Assembly: GCF_030686865.1 (NCBI RefSeq) | Contig: NZ_JAQYUS010000008.1 | Span: 79,023 to 143,022, forward strand | Direction: 5' to 3' | Source of the DNA: Kaistella sp. SH40-3 | Lineage (GTDB): Bacteria > Bacteroidota > Bacteroidia > Flavobacteriales > Weeksellaceae | DNA: 64,000 nucleotides | In this document: positions 1 to 8,367 of the stretch, in pieces | Position numbering within the stretch: the stretch's first letter is position 1 | Layout: every line of letters begins with the position of its first letter | Notes under the pieces: generated by a model | Databases searched by the model: none | Told to the model about the DNA's origin: nothing | What the model saw: the letters and a program-made list of their open reading frames with translations, nothing else | Program-made: the position numbers and the translations under genes

Positions 1-230
1 TCCTTTAAGGATTTTGTCATGATGAACTTCTGAAATATAAATTTCGTCAAACCAAAGTAAATTACAACTTGCAAGATCATTCCTGTAACCAATCCGATCT
101 TATACGGTAAAGATTCGGATGCATCGTTAATAATCCCGTTACTTTTAATTTGTACTACATCTAGAAATGCTCCGCATCCTTTTATGAATAGGAAAACGCA
201 CGCCACATAATAAAATAATTTATTGTTCAT
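1..230 (-). CDS. Small membrane protein, 3' end outside window
   Basis: The ATG is at 230 and the frame stays open to the window edge (about 76 codons seen). The product has two hydrophobic segments: one near residues 5-22, which includes a Cys-Gly-Cys-type patch (KGCGAF), and one near residues 44-65. A short polar loop separates them. It begins 21 bp after the OsmC gene on the same strand and is probably the last seen member of that transcript. I do not recognise the family and assign no function. The reading frame and membrane topology are visible; expression is inferred from operon spacing. Confidence 0.6.
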   Translation of the reverse strand, partial: MNNKLFYYVACVFLFIKGCGAFLDVVQIKSNGIINDASESLPYKIGLVTGMILQVVIYFGLTKFIFQKFIMTKSLK

Positions 231-251
231 TTTTTTCTTTTATTAATTTAA

Positions 252-680
252 CTAAATACCAACTTTATCCCCATTCACAAAAACCTCATAATTTACCGTT
301 ACATTCGGTTCCATAGTTTTTGAAACAGAACAGTATTTCTCAAATGAAAGAGCGGCGGCACGTTCTGCTTTTTTCGGATCAACATTTCCTTCAAGATGAA
401 AAGAAACCGTAATTGTTTTAAACGGTTTTGCTTCGTCAACCTGAATTCTTTCACCCACAACTTCGGCAGAAAACTTGGTGATTTCCTGTCTTTGCTTTTT
501 TAGGATTGAAACCATATCGATTCCGCTACAACCGGCAACAGCCATTAAAATCGTTTCCATCGGAGAAATTCCTTTTGTTCCTTCTGATTGAGAGGTGTTG
601 TCTAAAAGTATTTTATTGCCCAAAGAATTGGTGCATTCAAATAAATAATCGTCGTTGATTCTATTTAGGGTAATTTTCAT
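252..680 (-). CDS. OsmC family peroxiredoxin-like protein
   Basis: 142 aa, the normal length for OsmC/Ohr-fold proteins. The motif METILMAVAGCSGIDMV places one conserved cysteine at residue 51, and a second lies in SFEKYCSVSKTM at residue 117. This is the two-cysteine pair that reduces organic hydroperoxides in this family. The sequence resembles the YhfA/OsmC branch rather than a classical Ohr. The protein is cytosolic. It starts 44 bp downstream of the DUF58 gene, and a near-consensus TATTTTTA lies in the gap, so it may be read from the upstream operon or on its own. The peroxide substrate is not determinable from sequence. Confidence 0.9.
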   Translation of the reverse strand: MKITLNRINDDYLFECTNSLGNKILLDNTSQSEGTKGISPMETILMAVAGCSGIDMVSILKKQRQEITKFSAEVVGERIQVDEAKPFKTITVSFHLEGNVDPKKAERAAALSFEKYCSVSKTMEPNVTVNYEVFVNGDKVGI

Positions 681-724
681 AAAGTTTAATTTTTAAATTT
701 AAAAAGTAAAAATAGCGAATTTAA

Positions 725-2047
725 TTAAAGAATTCCTCTCGCTTTTATTTCCAGATATTTATTAATGACTTCAATATTCAAATTTTCGGGCAAAGTATAA
801 ACCGTGTAAATTCCATATTTTCGAAGTTCCTGAATAATTAATTTCTTTTCGTACTCAAACTTCTCCGCGATAATTTCATCATACACTTCCTGAATATTTT
901 CAGGATTGGTATTGATTAAACTTTGAAGTTCAGCGTTTTTAAAGAAAATAATTACGAGCAAATGGTTTTTTGCAATTCCACGCAAGTATTTCATCTGTCG
1001 GTTTACGGCATCCAAAGTTTCAAAATTGGTAAAAAGCAAAATCAAACTTCGTTGTCCGATAGTATATTTTACATCCTGATACAATCTGCTGAAATCACTT
1101 TCGTACGAATTAGTTTGAATATTATAAAGTGCTTCAGAAATCTTTCTCAACTGTCCCGATTTATTATCTGCCGCAACTTTATGTTCTGTTTTTTTGGAGA
1201 AGGTCATCATTCCGGCGCGGTCATTTTTTTTAAGAATAATGTGACTTAAAGCCATGGTTGCATTAATCGAATAATCGAGTAAACTCAAACCATTAAAAGG
1301 CATTTGCATCGTTCTTCCATTATCAATCAGCATAAAAATCCGTTGTGATTTCTCATCCTGAAACTGATTGACCATCAACTGATTTCGTTTCGAAGTTGCT
1401 TTCCAGTTGATCGTTCGCACATCATCGCCGGGAACATATTCTTTAATCTGCTCAAACTCCATCGTATGACCGAGTTTACGGATCTTTTTAATTCCACCCA
1501 ATAGAAACTCGTTTTGAAGCGCCATCAATTCATATTTTCTTAAATGAATAAAAGACGGATAACTCGGCAACATCGCTTCTTTTTGAAAAGTAAATCTCTT
1601 AGAAACCAATCCTAAAGGCGATTCCGCAAAAACATTGAGGTTTGCAAAACTATATTCACCGCGTTCTTTCGGTTCGAGTAGATATTCAAAAAGGATGTTT
1701 TTATTTTTATCAATGGTTCTTTCAATATTAAAATCACGCTTCTGAAATTGAAACGGAATTTCATCAATCACTTTGGTTTTAATGGTAAATGGATAATTAT
1801 TTTTAATATCTATTTTTATTGAGTTCTGATCGCCGTTTGATAACTTCTCCGGTAAAATCCTCTGTGCCTGAACTGCATTTTTTTGATTAAAAAGAAGCAT
1901 GTAATCCACAATGAAAGCGATCACCACCAAAGTCAATAAACCATGCGCAACCAACATCAACACCGGAAAGAAAAAAGCCAGAATATAAGTAAATCCCACG
2001 CCAAAAAGCGTGAAGAAAAAACGGTTATTGATGTACAAATTCCTCAT
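725..2047 (-). CDS. DUF58 domain-containing protein
   Basis: 440 aa. Two N-terminal membrane segments span about residues 10-52 and anchor the protein. A beta-rich region follows (about 60-165), then the DUF58 signature EFEQIKEYVPGDDVRTINWK at about 198-216. A von Willebrand A-like strand FMLIDNGRTM lies near 238-247, in which the usual DxSxS metal site reads D-N-G-R-T. DUF58 proteins pair with MoxR AAA ATPases in a chaperone-like system. The MoxR gene lies 58 bp upstream on the same strand, as expected. The molecular target is unknown; a role in envelope or aerotolerance functions is known only for distant homologues. Confidence 0.93.
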   Translation of the reverse strand: MRNLYINNRFFFTLFGVGFTYILAFFFPVLMLVAHGLLTLVVIAFIVDYMLLFNQKNAVQAQRILPEKLSNGDQNSIKIDIKNNYPFTIKTKVIDEIPFQFQKRDFNIERTIDKNKNILFEYLLEPKERGEYSFANLNVFAESPLGLVSKRFTFQKEAMLPSYPSFIHLRKYELMALQNEFLLGGIKKIRKLGHTMEFEQIKEYVPGDDVRTINWKATSKRNQLMVNQFQDEKSQRIFMLIDNGRTMQMPFNGLSLLDYSINATMALSHIILKKNDRAGMMTFSKKTEHKVAADNKSGQLRKISEALYNIQTNSYESDFSRLYQDVKYTIGQRSLILLFTNFETLDAVNRQMKYLRGIAKNHLLVIIFFKNAELQSLINTNPENIQEVYDEIIAEKFEYEKKLIIQELRKYGIYTVYTLPENLNIEVINKYLEIKARGIL

Positions 2048-2105
2048 TTTAAAAGTTGACCTTTTTCAAATTACTCATTACCAATTACTTATTGCTCATT
2101 AAAAC

Positions 2106-3113
2106 CTATCTCGGAATTTCAATCGCCTCCAAAATCTGGCGAATAATTTCATCCGCAGTTAATCCTTCCATTTCGCGTTCTGGGGAAACCATGACTCGGT
2201 GGCGAAGAACGGCGTAACTTGCTTCTTTGATATCTTCCGGCGTTACGAAATCTCGTCCACGAACTGCAGCAAATGATTTAGAAGCCGTCAATAAAGCCAA
2301 ACTCGCTCTCGGAGACGCACCCAAATAAAGGAATTGATTTTCTCTCGTGTTCACAATAATTTTCGCAATATATTCTAACAACTGAGTTTCTACAACAACG
2401 TCTTTTACCAAATTCTGATACGTTTTCAACTGTGCTCCGGAAATCACTTTCTGCACGGCATCAGATTTATCTTCTAATTTATTTTCGTGTTGGTTTTTAA
2501 TGATCTGTACTTCTTGCGTAAGATTCGGATAACCAACATTTATTTTAAAAAGAAAACGGTCGAGTTGCGCTTCCGGAAGTCGATAAGTTCCTTCATGTTC
2601 GATTGGATTTTGAGTGGCGACAACGAGGAAAGGTTCCTGCATTTCGTACTGTTTCCCATCCATGGTGATTTGGCGTTCTTCCATGACTTCAAATAAAGCG
2701 GCTTGCGTTTTAGCGGGTGAACGGTTGATTTCATCGATTAAAATAAAACTGGAAAAAATGGGTCCTTTTTTAAATTCAAACTCAGAATTTTTAACATTGA
2801 AAATAGAAGTTCCCAAAATATCAGACGGCATCAAATCGGGCGTAAACTGAATTCTGCTGAACCCGACATCAACTGTTTTCGCCAATAATTTTGCCGTAAT
2901 CGTTTTCGCCACGCCCGGAACACCTTCGATCAAAACATGACCATTCGATAAAAGTGCGACCAATAAATGTTCAATCATCGATTCTTGACCGATAATCACT
3001 TTGCCGATTTCTGCTTTTACCTGTTCCAAACTTTTCTGAAGTTCGGTCATATCCAATCGGGAATGAAATTCTGTATTCGTATTTTCTTGATTTTGCTTTT
3101 CAAAATTTTCCAT
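2106..3113 (-). CDS. MoxR family AAA+ ATPase
   Basis: 335 aa, standard MoxR length. Walker A is GVPGVAKT (residues 64-71), Walker B is LIDEIN (about 125-130), followed by RSPAKTQAALFEVMEE. The sensor stretch ATQNPIEHEGTY and a C-terminal lid with ASPRASLALL complete the AAA_3/AAA_lid pattern. It is a cytosolic ATPase thought to remodel or insert cofactors into partner proteins together with vWA/DUF58 proteins. It sits between the DUF4350 and DUF58 genes in an operon with gaps of about 50-60 bp. The client protein cannot be inferred. Confidence 0.95.
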   Translation of the reverse strand: MENFEKQNQENTNTEFHSRLDMTELQKSLEQVKAEIGKVIIGQESMIEHLLVALLSNGHVLIEGVPGVAKTITAKLLAKTVDVGFSRIQFTPDLMPSDILGTSIFNVKNSEFEFKKGPIFSSFILIDEINRSPAKTQAALFEVMEERQITMDGKQYEMQEPFLVVATQNPIEHEGTYRLPEAQLDRFLFKINVGYPNLTQEVQIIKNQHENKLEDKSDAVQKVISGAQLKTYQNLVKDVVVETQLLEYIAKIIVNTRENQFLYLGASPRASLALLTASKSFAAVRGRDFVTPEDIKEASYAVLRHRVMVSPEREMEGLTADEIIRQILEAIEIPR

Positions 3114-3163
3114 AATTATATTGGGTTCAATGGGATTCTATTTTAATTAAAATTGCTGTGATT

Positions 3164-4321
3164 TTAAAGTAAAATCTCGTCTAACAATTTATTCATTTTT
3201 ATTAAATCTGACTGCATCACGCTTGCATAAGGATCCTGTCCTTTTTTAATTAGTTCGGTCGCTTCCCTAATTTTTTCTACACTTTTACCAGTTTTCAAAT
3301 GAAGAAGGTGAATGAACTTTTCATCTAAATCTTTGGTATCAATCAACAAATCCATTCGGACGCGATTGAGGAAATATTGTGCTTTCTTGGCCATCATATC
3401 GTGGAAATCACCTTCCTGTAAATAGAGATTCCCGATGCTTTTTACAAATTCTACGGATTTATTTTTCTTCGGTTCGATGATCGGAACAATTCTCTGTTTG
3501 CGTTTTGCATTAAAAATGATGAACAGTAAAAGTCCGGCTAATAATAACCACCAAGCATAACGCAAACCAGGATTTGCCAAAATAAATCGCAAGGGTGAAC
3601 GGGATTCGGCTACATTTTTATTATCACCTGAAAACCAAACAGTTTCACGATCAGGAAGATAAGAAAATACATCCTGAACATATTTTTCATTGCCGGGTTT
3701 TAGCAAATAATAGTTGGTTAAAATCAACGGTTCTGAATGCAAATAAAAATGACCTTTTCCATGATTGACTTTAATGAAATTAGCCATTTTGCTATCACTT
3801 TCTTCCTTTCCTAAAATTTCGTGATCTTTTGAAATCAATTCAAATCCTTTTCCGGAGGGCAATTTATCTAACTTTAAAGAATCAGCCGCAAATTTATTAT
3901 CGGTCAGTAATAACAAATTAAAATCTTCATAACTGATCGTCGACAACGAGAAACCTAAAGAATCTGAAATACTCTGATGCAAGAAATCTGAAATAACCAT
4001 CACATCCGACCCTTTTTCTACGTTCTCCAAAATTTTATTCCAGGATTCCGAATCCAGTTTAGATTCGATAATTAAAATATTATGAGGTTTTAATTTTTGA
4101 GTTTTGTAGAAATCGTAAGGTGAAAGATCGGTTCGTTTTACTTTATCATTCAAAAGATGATTCACTTCTTTACTGAAGATAAAAAGTCCAAAAGGTGATT
4201 TTTCATTAACATCGAAATTCTTACGCCAGTCGGTCACATCGGATTTACTGAGTTCCAGCAACGCCAAAACTACCATCACGACGATGAAAATTAAACCATA
4301 TAACTTGAACGTTTTATTCAT
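3164..4321 (-). CDS. DUF4350 domain-containing membrane protein
   Basis: 385 aa. One membrane segment is at about residues 8-24 and another at about 257-273 (YAWWLLLAGLLLFIIF). The stretch between them is a predicted periplasmic DUF4350-type domain, and the C-terminal ~110 residues are charged and cytosolic. The position between DUF4129 and MoxR genes matches the conserved Bacteroidetes MoxR operon. No catalytic motif is evident. The function is unknown; membership of the MoxR membrane complex is inferred from gene order only. Confidence 0.85.
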   Translation of the reverse strand: MNKTFKLYGLIFIVVMVVLALLELSKSDVTDWRKNFDVNEKSPFGLFIFSKEVNHLLNDKVKRTDLSPYDFYKTQKLKPHNILIIESKLDSESWNKILENVEKGSDVMVISDFLHQSISDSLGFSLSTISYEDFNLLLLTDNKFAADSLKLDKLPSGKGFELISKDHEILGKEESDSKMANFIKVNHGKGHFYLHSEPLILTNYYLLKPGNEKYVQDVFSYLPDRETVWFSGDNKNVAESRSPLRFILANPGLRYAWWLLLAGLLLFIIFNAKRKQRIVPIIEPKKNKSVEFVKSIGNLYLQEGDFHDMMAKKAQYFLNRVRMDLLIDTKDLDEKFIHLLHLKTGKSVEKIREATELIKKGQDPYASVMQSDLIKMNKLLDEILL

Positions 4322-4348
4322 ATTTAACTATTATCCAGAAAGGATTTT

Positions 4349-5137
4349 CTATATCTTAAAATTTAAAAACTTTTGTTTGAATTGGGTATAATTCTCTTCG
4401 TTAACTTCAAATTCGCCATACCAAACGTAATCGAAAATATAAGCCAGTTCTTTGAAATTGGATTTTAAATGATCTGTTTTTAGTTCTGATAAATAATCTT
4501 TATTTGTTTTTTCCGGATTCCAATTGATGAGTTTTTTATCCGCCAATTTCTTTAAAACCAACAAAAATTGATAACGAACCGCGGATCGATAATCTTTCTG
4601 TCTTTCGAATTTTTCAATGCTTTCATTGAAATTAATTTCGTGGATATTTTCCTGAAGATCCTGATTCTCGATATTAATTTTATTATTCTTCTTGCTAAAA
4701 AAGAAATTGCCGTCTTTGCCCAGTAAAAATTTAATTAAAAAGTAAAGTACAAAACCGATAATAATGACTGCGAAAATCCGCATGATATTTTCCGCATAAG
4801 AAGCCGTTTTGTTAGGATCTACTTTACCAAAAATGGATTCCAAAATTTTCTTTATTCTTTTCTGAATCTTTTGCCAAATCGATTCTCGGGGTTTTATCGT
4901 CGTGTAATCGTAATCTGCACCTTTATATTTGGACTGAAATTTCTCTTCAAAACTTTTAGGGAAAACAATATTATCGGTGGTCGGATTTTTGAGTAAAAGA
5001 GAATCGGTGTAAAACTGCTCATTCTTGCGAATTTGAATAGAATCTTTAAAACTGGAAATAGACGGTGGCGGAAGTTCCTGAGAATTTCCACCTATAAATT
5101 GTAATAGAAAAAAGAAGAAGAATATCCTAAATTTCAT
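4349..5137 (-). CDS. DUF4129 domain-containing protein
   Basis: 262 aa from the ATG at 5137 (MKFRIFF...). A longer reading would need a TTG at 5146. The N-terminus is a signal peptide with an unusual run of five phenylalanines and no clear lipobox. A single membrane segment lies near residues 114-137. The C-terminal ~90 residues (RSAVRYQFLLVLKKLADK...) match the DUF4129 pattern, which pairs with transglutaminase or MoxR/DUF58 systems. The start overlaps the preceding membrane-protein gene by 11 nt, suggesting translational coupling. Biochemical function is unknown. Confidence 0.85.
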   Translation of the reverse strand: MKFRIFFFFFLLQFIGGNSQELPPPSISSFKDSIQIRKNEQFYTDSLLLKNPTTDNIVFPKSFEEKFQSKYKGADYDYTTIKPRESIWQKIQKRIKKILESIFGKVDPNKTASYAENIMRIFAVIIIGFVLYFLIKFLLGKDGNFFFSKKNNKINIENQDLQENIHEINFNESIEKFERQKDYRSAVRYQFLLVLKKLADKKLINWNPEKTNKDYLSELKTDHLKSNFKELAYIFDYVWYGEFEVNEENYTQFKQKFLNFKI

Positions 5138-6095
5138 TGGTACCAATCGTGTCGATTTCTGATAAGTCTAAATTACGGTGAAGGTCGGTTCTGCTGTCAT
5201 AATACTGCAATCCTGAGTTTACAAAAATCACGTTAATCATTAAAAATGAAAATAAAAGCGACACGCCATAAAACAGGAAAAACACAATTCCCATCGGACC
5301 TTCAAATGGATTTTGCTGCAATTCACCAGATTCTGGAATGGTCATCATTCCACCAAATATAAACATCATCGGAATCATGGTGAAAATCGATGTAACTACT
5401 TGAATAATAAAATACATCACGATCGTTGAACCCCAATATTTCCAAAAAGGAGATTTCTCCCTTCCGTTTTTATAGGAAAATTGCGCCCTCACGGCATAAC
5501 TCAAAGATTCAAAAAAACCTTTCTTCGTATTGAAATAATCGAACATTAAAAAATTTACGACATTCATTAAAGCAGGTCCCAATAATATCAGTAAAAAGAA
5601 CCCGATAAGAATAAACATTAAAACCACCGTTAAGCCGAAAACGATCATTGCTAAAGGAGTTACGATGAAAAATAATCCCAGAAACAGAATTAGAAACCGT
5701 CCGATATTATTTTTTAAATCACTTAAAATATCGTCGGCTTTAATATTCTTATTTCCCGTTTCTGTCAATCTTTTCAGATAGAGAATCGGATAAGAATAGG
5801 AAACCATCGTCACCGCCAAAAACAGTATAAACACGATTGTCGATACCAAAATCAAGATCGCTGAATTTTCTTGAAAGTAGGCTTCAAAATAATGGTTTTG
5901 CCCGCTCGTATTGGAACCCATAATTTGCGAGAACAATTCCCGATAACCAAAAACGAAAATGATAACCATCAGAATTAATAAAATCCCGTTGATCAAAAGA
6001 TAATTTTTGAAATAGTTTTTTCCGTGCTCTTTAAAAAAAGCAAAGGTGTCGCTAATGAATTGGCCGAAGTCCCGTTTCTGATAAAATTGCATCAT
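5127..6095 (-). CDS. Polytopic membrane protein of the MoxR operon
   Basis: 322 aa with about six hydrophobic segments, arranged like the DUF4013/glycerophosphoryl diester phosphodiesterase membrane-domain type proteins of this locus. The start is one of two consecutive ATGs (6095 or 6092). It overlaps the SpoIIM-like gene upstream by 44 nt and the DUF4129 gene downstream by 11 nt, so the three are almost certainly one mRNA. No enzymatic motif is visible. The family call is tentative; membrane location and operon membership are secure. Confidence 0.8.
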   Translation of the reverse strand: MMQFYQKRDFGQFISDTFAFFKEHGKNYFKNYLLINGILLILMVIIFVFGYRELFSQIMGSNTSGQNHYFEAYFQENSAILILVSTIVFILFLAVTMVSYSYPILYLKRLTETGNKNIKADDILSDLKNNIGRFLILFLGLFFIVTPLAMIVFGLTVVLMFILIGFFLLILLGPALMNVVNFLMFDYFNTKKGFFESLSYAVRAQFSYKNGREKSPFWKYWGSTIVMYFIIQVVTSIFTMIPMMFIFGGMMTIPESGELQQNPFEGPMGIVFFLFYGVSLLFSFLMINVIFVNSGLQYYDSRTDLHRNLDLSEIDTIGTNEI

Positions 6096-7056
6096 GTATT
6101 TTTGATTTTTTTGCTACTAAATAAGGATAGATAAAATAATAATAACCGATCAAAGAAAGCGTTCCGAAAATAAGAAGTCCATTAATAATTCCCGGCATTA
6201 CCAAAGCATATCTGGTGACATAACCCTCAATAATTCCCGCGACAATCGTAAATGGAACGGTACTTAAAAATATTTTAAAGGCATCTTTAAAACCTAATTT
6301 AAAGGAATTAAAACGAGAATACGTTCTGGGAAATAAAATCGAAGCGCCTAAAATTAATCCTGCCATCGCCTCTACGACCATGCTGAAAATTTCGAAAACA
6401 CCGTGAAGCCAAATTCCACTCGCACTTTCTTTCAACGCACCATGTTCGTGAAAAAAGTATTGAAATGAACCGAGCATAATACTGTTTTGCAACAACGCAT
6501 ACAAAGTTCCTACTCCACCGAAAACACCATAAATAAAAAGAACAGCGCCGACTTTTAGATTATTAAAAATAATAGAAATCGCACTTCCCCAATTTGAACC
6601 TTGCTGATAAACACCGACCGCATTTCCTTTTTCGATATTCTCAATCGTTTTGTTGACATACTCGTCACCCAAAATAATTCTGACAAAATCTTTATCGTAA
6701 TACGCTGAAACAAAACCAATTAAAGTAAATAGAATAAAGAATCCAAAGGCATAAAATAAGTACCTTCGATAGTGATGTACCAAAAGCGGAACTTCAGTTT
6801 TAAAGAACTCAAACAATCGATTTTGCTCTGTTCTTTTGGTTTTATAAATTCTTTGGAAAATAAGTGAAGAAAGATTGTTCAGGTAAACCGTGGTCTTACT
6901 TTTCGGGTAATAAGTTTGTGCAAACGATAAGTCATTCACCAGATTAATGTACAGCGAAGAAAGATCATCGGGATTTTTTTTAACTTTTCCTGCGATAACC
7001 TGCTCGATTCCCAACCATTTTTCTTTATTTTGTTTGATAAACGCAACCTCTCTCAT
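6052..7056 (-). CDS. SpoIIM-like stage II sporulation protein M family membrane protein
   Basis: 334 aa. A soluble N-terminal ~100 residues (MREVAFIKQNKEKWLGIEQVI...) precede several membrane segments, including HGVFEIFSMVVEAMAGLILG, typical of the SpoIIM/DUF95 family. In non-sporulating Bacteroidetes this family is regularly found with RDD and MoxR/DUF58 genes. This is the first gene of the minus-strand operon, and its ATG lies only 22 bp from the divergent RDD gene. Its function is unknown; sporulation is not implied. Confidence 0.88.
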   Translation of the reverse strand: MREVAFIKQNKEKWLGIEQVIAGKVKKNPDDLSSLYINLVNDLSFAQTYYPKSKTTVYLNNLSSLIFQRIYKTKRTEQNRLFEFFKTEVPLLVHHYRRYLFYAFGFFILFTLIGFVSAYYDKDFVRIILGDEYVNKTIENIEKGNAVGVYQQGSNWGSAISIIFNNLKVGAVLFIYGVFGGVGTLYALLQNSIMLGSFQYFFHEHGALKESASGIWLHGVFEIFSMVVEAMAGLILGASILFPRTYSRFNSFKLGFKDAFKIFLSTVPFTIVAGIIEGYVTRYALVMPGIINGLLIFGTLSLIGYYYFIYPYLVAKKSKIHDAILSETGLRPIH

Positions 7057-7078
7057 CTGATGCTAAAATAATAAAAAT

Positions 7079-7831
7079 ATGTCGCTGATCGCTATAAATA
7101 CTTCACAAAATGTAAATATTAATTTCAATACAGCAAGTATTGGCGAGCGAATTTTGGCATTTGTCATTGACATCCTCATCAAAGGGGCGTACGTATTTAC
7201 GCTTTTCTGGTTCCTGCTCCGAGTATTTAATTTCGGTTCTTATATGGACGGACTCGATAATTGGTCGCAAATGGCAGTTTACATTATCCTTACAATACCA
7301 ATTCATATTTATACTTTGGTCAGCGAAAGTTTGATGGAAGGACAGACTTTTGGAAAGAAACTGGTCAAAATTAAAGTGGTAAAAATCGATGGATTTCAGG
7401 CAAGTTTTGGTGACTATTTGATGCGCTGGTTTTTCCGGCTGATCGATGTTTATTCCAACTCCGGCGTGGTCGGATTAATCAGTATGATCGTTTCAAAAAA
7501 CAATCAAAGGTTGGGCGATATGGCTTCCGGGACGGCCGTTATTTCCTTAAAAAATCGAGTCAATATTTCGCATACCATTCTAGAAAACCTGAAAGAAGAT
7601 TACGTTCCACTTTTCCCGCAAGTGATAGCATTGACCGATAACGACGTGAGAATCATCAAGGAAAATTATCAAAAAGCCCTGAAAATTGATGACCGACAAG
7701 TGGTTTCAAAACTCTCCACAAAAATCAAAGAAATCCTGAAATTAGAAATCGATCCCACCAAAATGACAGAACGGCAATTCATCAGCGTCGTCATCAAAGA
7801 CTACAATTTCTACACGGGAAAAGATCTGTAA
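7079..7831 (+). CDS. RDD family membrane protein
   Basis: 250 aa. The N-terminal half is an RDD domain: GERILAFVIDILIKGAYV carries the Arg and Asp of the family, followed by membrane helices and GQTFGKKLVKIKVVK, then MRWFFRLIDVYS. The C-terminal ~80 residues are soluble and helical. Some RDD proteins act as ion or compatible-solute exchangers, but most are uncharacterised. It is transcribed divergently from the SpoIIM-like gene with 22 bp between start codons, a pairing common in this phylum. Function is not assignable. Confidence 0.9.
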   Translation: MSLIAINTSQNVNINFNTASIGERILAFVIDILIKGAYVFTLFWFLLRVFNFGSYMDGLDNWSQMAVYIILTIPIHIYTLVSESLMEGQTFGKKLVKIKVVKIDGFQASFGDYLMRWFFRLIDVYSNSGVVGLISMIVSKNNQRLGDMASGTAVISLKNRVNISHTILENLKEDYVPLFPQVIALTDNDVRIIKENYQKALKIDDRQVVSKLSTKIKEILKLEIDPTKMTERQFISVVIKDYNFYTGKDL

Positions 7832-7842
7832 ATTATTTTATT

Positions 7843-7945
7843 TGGGCAGACATTTCCGCCTTCCGTTCCCAATCTTTTTTTGCCATTTCTAACCTCCTCT
7901 GCAAAAAAAAGGATTTCCACTCAAGTTGGGCTGCAGCGTTTGCAT
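7843..7945. repeat. Degenerate intergenic repeat, copy a
   Basis: This GC-richer, non-coding stretch begins TTTGGGCAGACA and runs through TTTTTTTGCC to a TTGGGCTGCAGC end. It aligns loosely with the stretch at 27017-27138 (same TTTGGGC start and T-run followed by GC). It looks like a decayed member of a flavobacterial intergenic repeat family. No ORF crosses it. Confidence 0.45.
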
Positions 7946-7991
7946 TTTAACAAAATCAGTTAAGAGTAGATAAATCTTGTTTCCATTTATT

Positions 7992-8009
7992 TTCCTTAAT
8001 TTTAAGGAA
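7992..8009. promoter_or_regulatory. 8-2-8 inverted repeat before the acetyltransferase gene
   Basis: TTCCTTAATTTTAAGGAA has perfect 8-bp arms around TT and ends 14 bp before the ATG at 8024. It overlaps a near-consensus -7 box (TAATTTTA), so it could be an operator or a 5' leader hairpin. Confidence 0.45.
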
Positions 8010-8023
8010 CTAAATCGATTAAA

Positions 8024-8314
8024 ATGAAATACGAAAATAACAGATCAGGAAATGGCGGTGTTTTAACTTTGAATAAAGAAGACGAAGAAGTGGGCAGATT
8101 AACCTACACCATTTTCCCGGATGAAAATAAATTTGTAATCTCTTATGTCTTGGTTCATTCAAAATTTGAAGGAAAAGGAATGGGAAAATATTTGGTCGAA
8201 GAAGGCATCAAATTCGCCCGGGAAAACAATTGGAAAGTATATCCGCATTGTTCTTATGCGCGTTCCGTCATGCACAGAATGAAAGATGTTGACGATATAT
8301 TATTAGAACGTTAA
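8024..8314 (+). CDS. GNAT-like N-acetyltransferase (YjdJ/Gtf2-type, short form)
   Basis: 96 aa, matching the short GCN5-related acetyltransferase family (PF14542 type). The acetyl-CoA loop is in SKFEGKGMGKYLVEEGIKFA, followed by NNWKVYPHCSYARSVM, which is typical of the family. It is cytosolic, the substrate is unknown, and small-molecule or protein acetylation is inferred from the fold only. It is a monocistronic gene between an inverted repeat and a strong terminator. Confidence 0.88.
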   Translation: MKYENNRSGNGGVLTLNKEDEEVGRLTYTIFPDENKFVISYVLVHSKFEGKGMGKYLVEEGIKFARENNWKVYPHCSYARSVMHRMKDVDDILLER

Positions 8315-8320
8315 AACACA

Positions 8321-8355
8321 AAACCCATAGAAATTCTATGGGTTTTGATTTTTTT
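8321..8355. terminator. Bidirectional Rho-independent terminator
   Basis: AAACCCATAG and CTATGGGTTT form a 10-bp stem with a 5-nt loop. It is followed by TTGATTTTTTT on the plus strand, with a T-rich flank also on the minus strand. It separates the acetyltransferase from the convergent agmatinase gene. Confidence 0.85.
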
Positions 8356-8367
8356 AGGTATTGTTTC

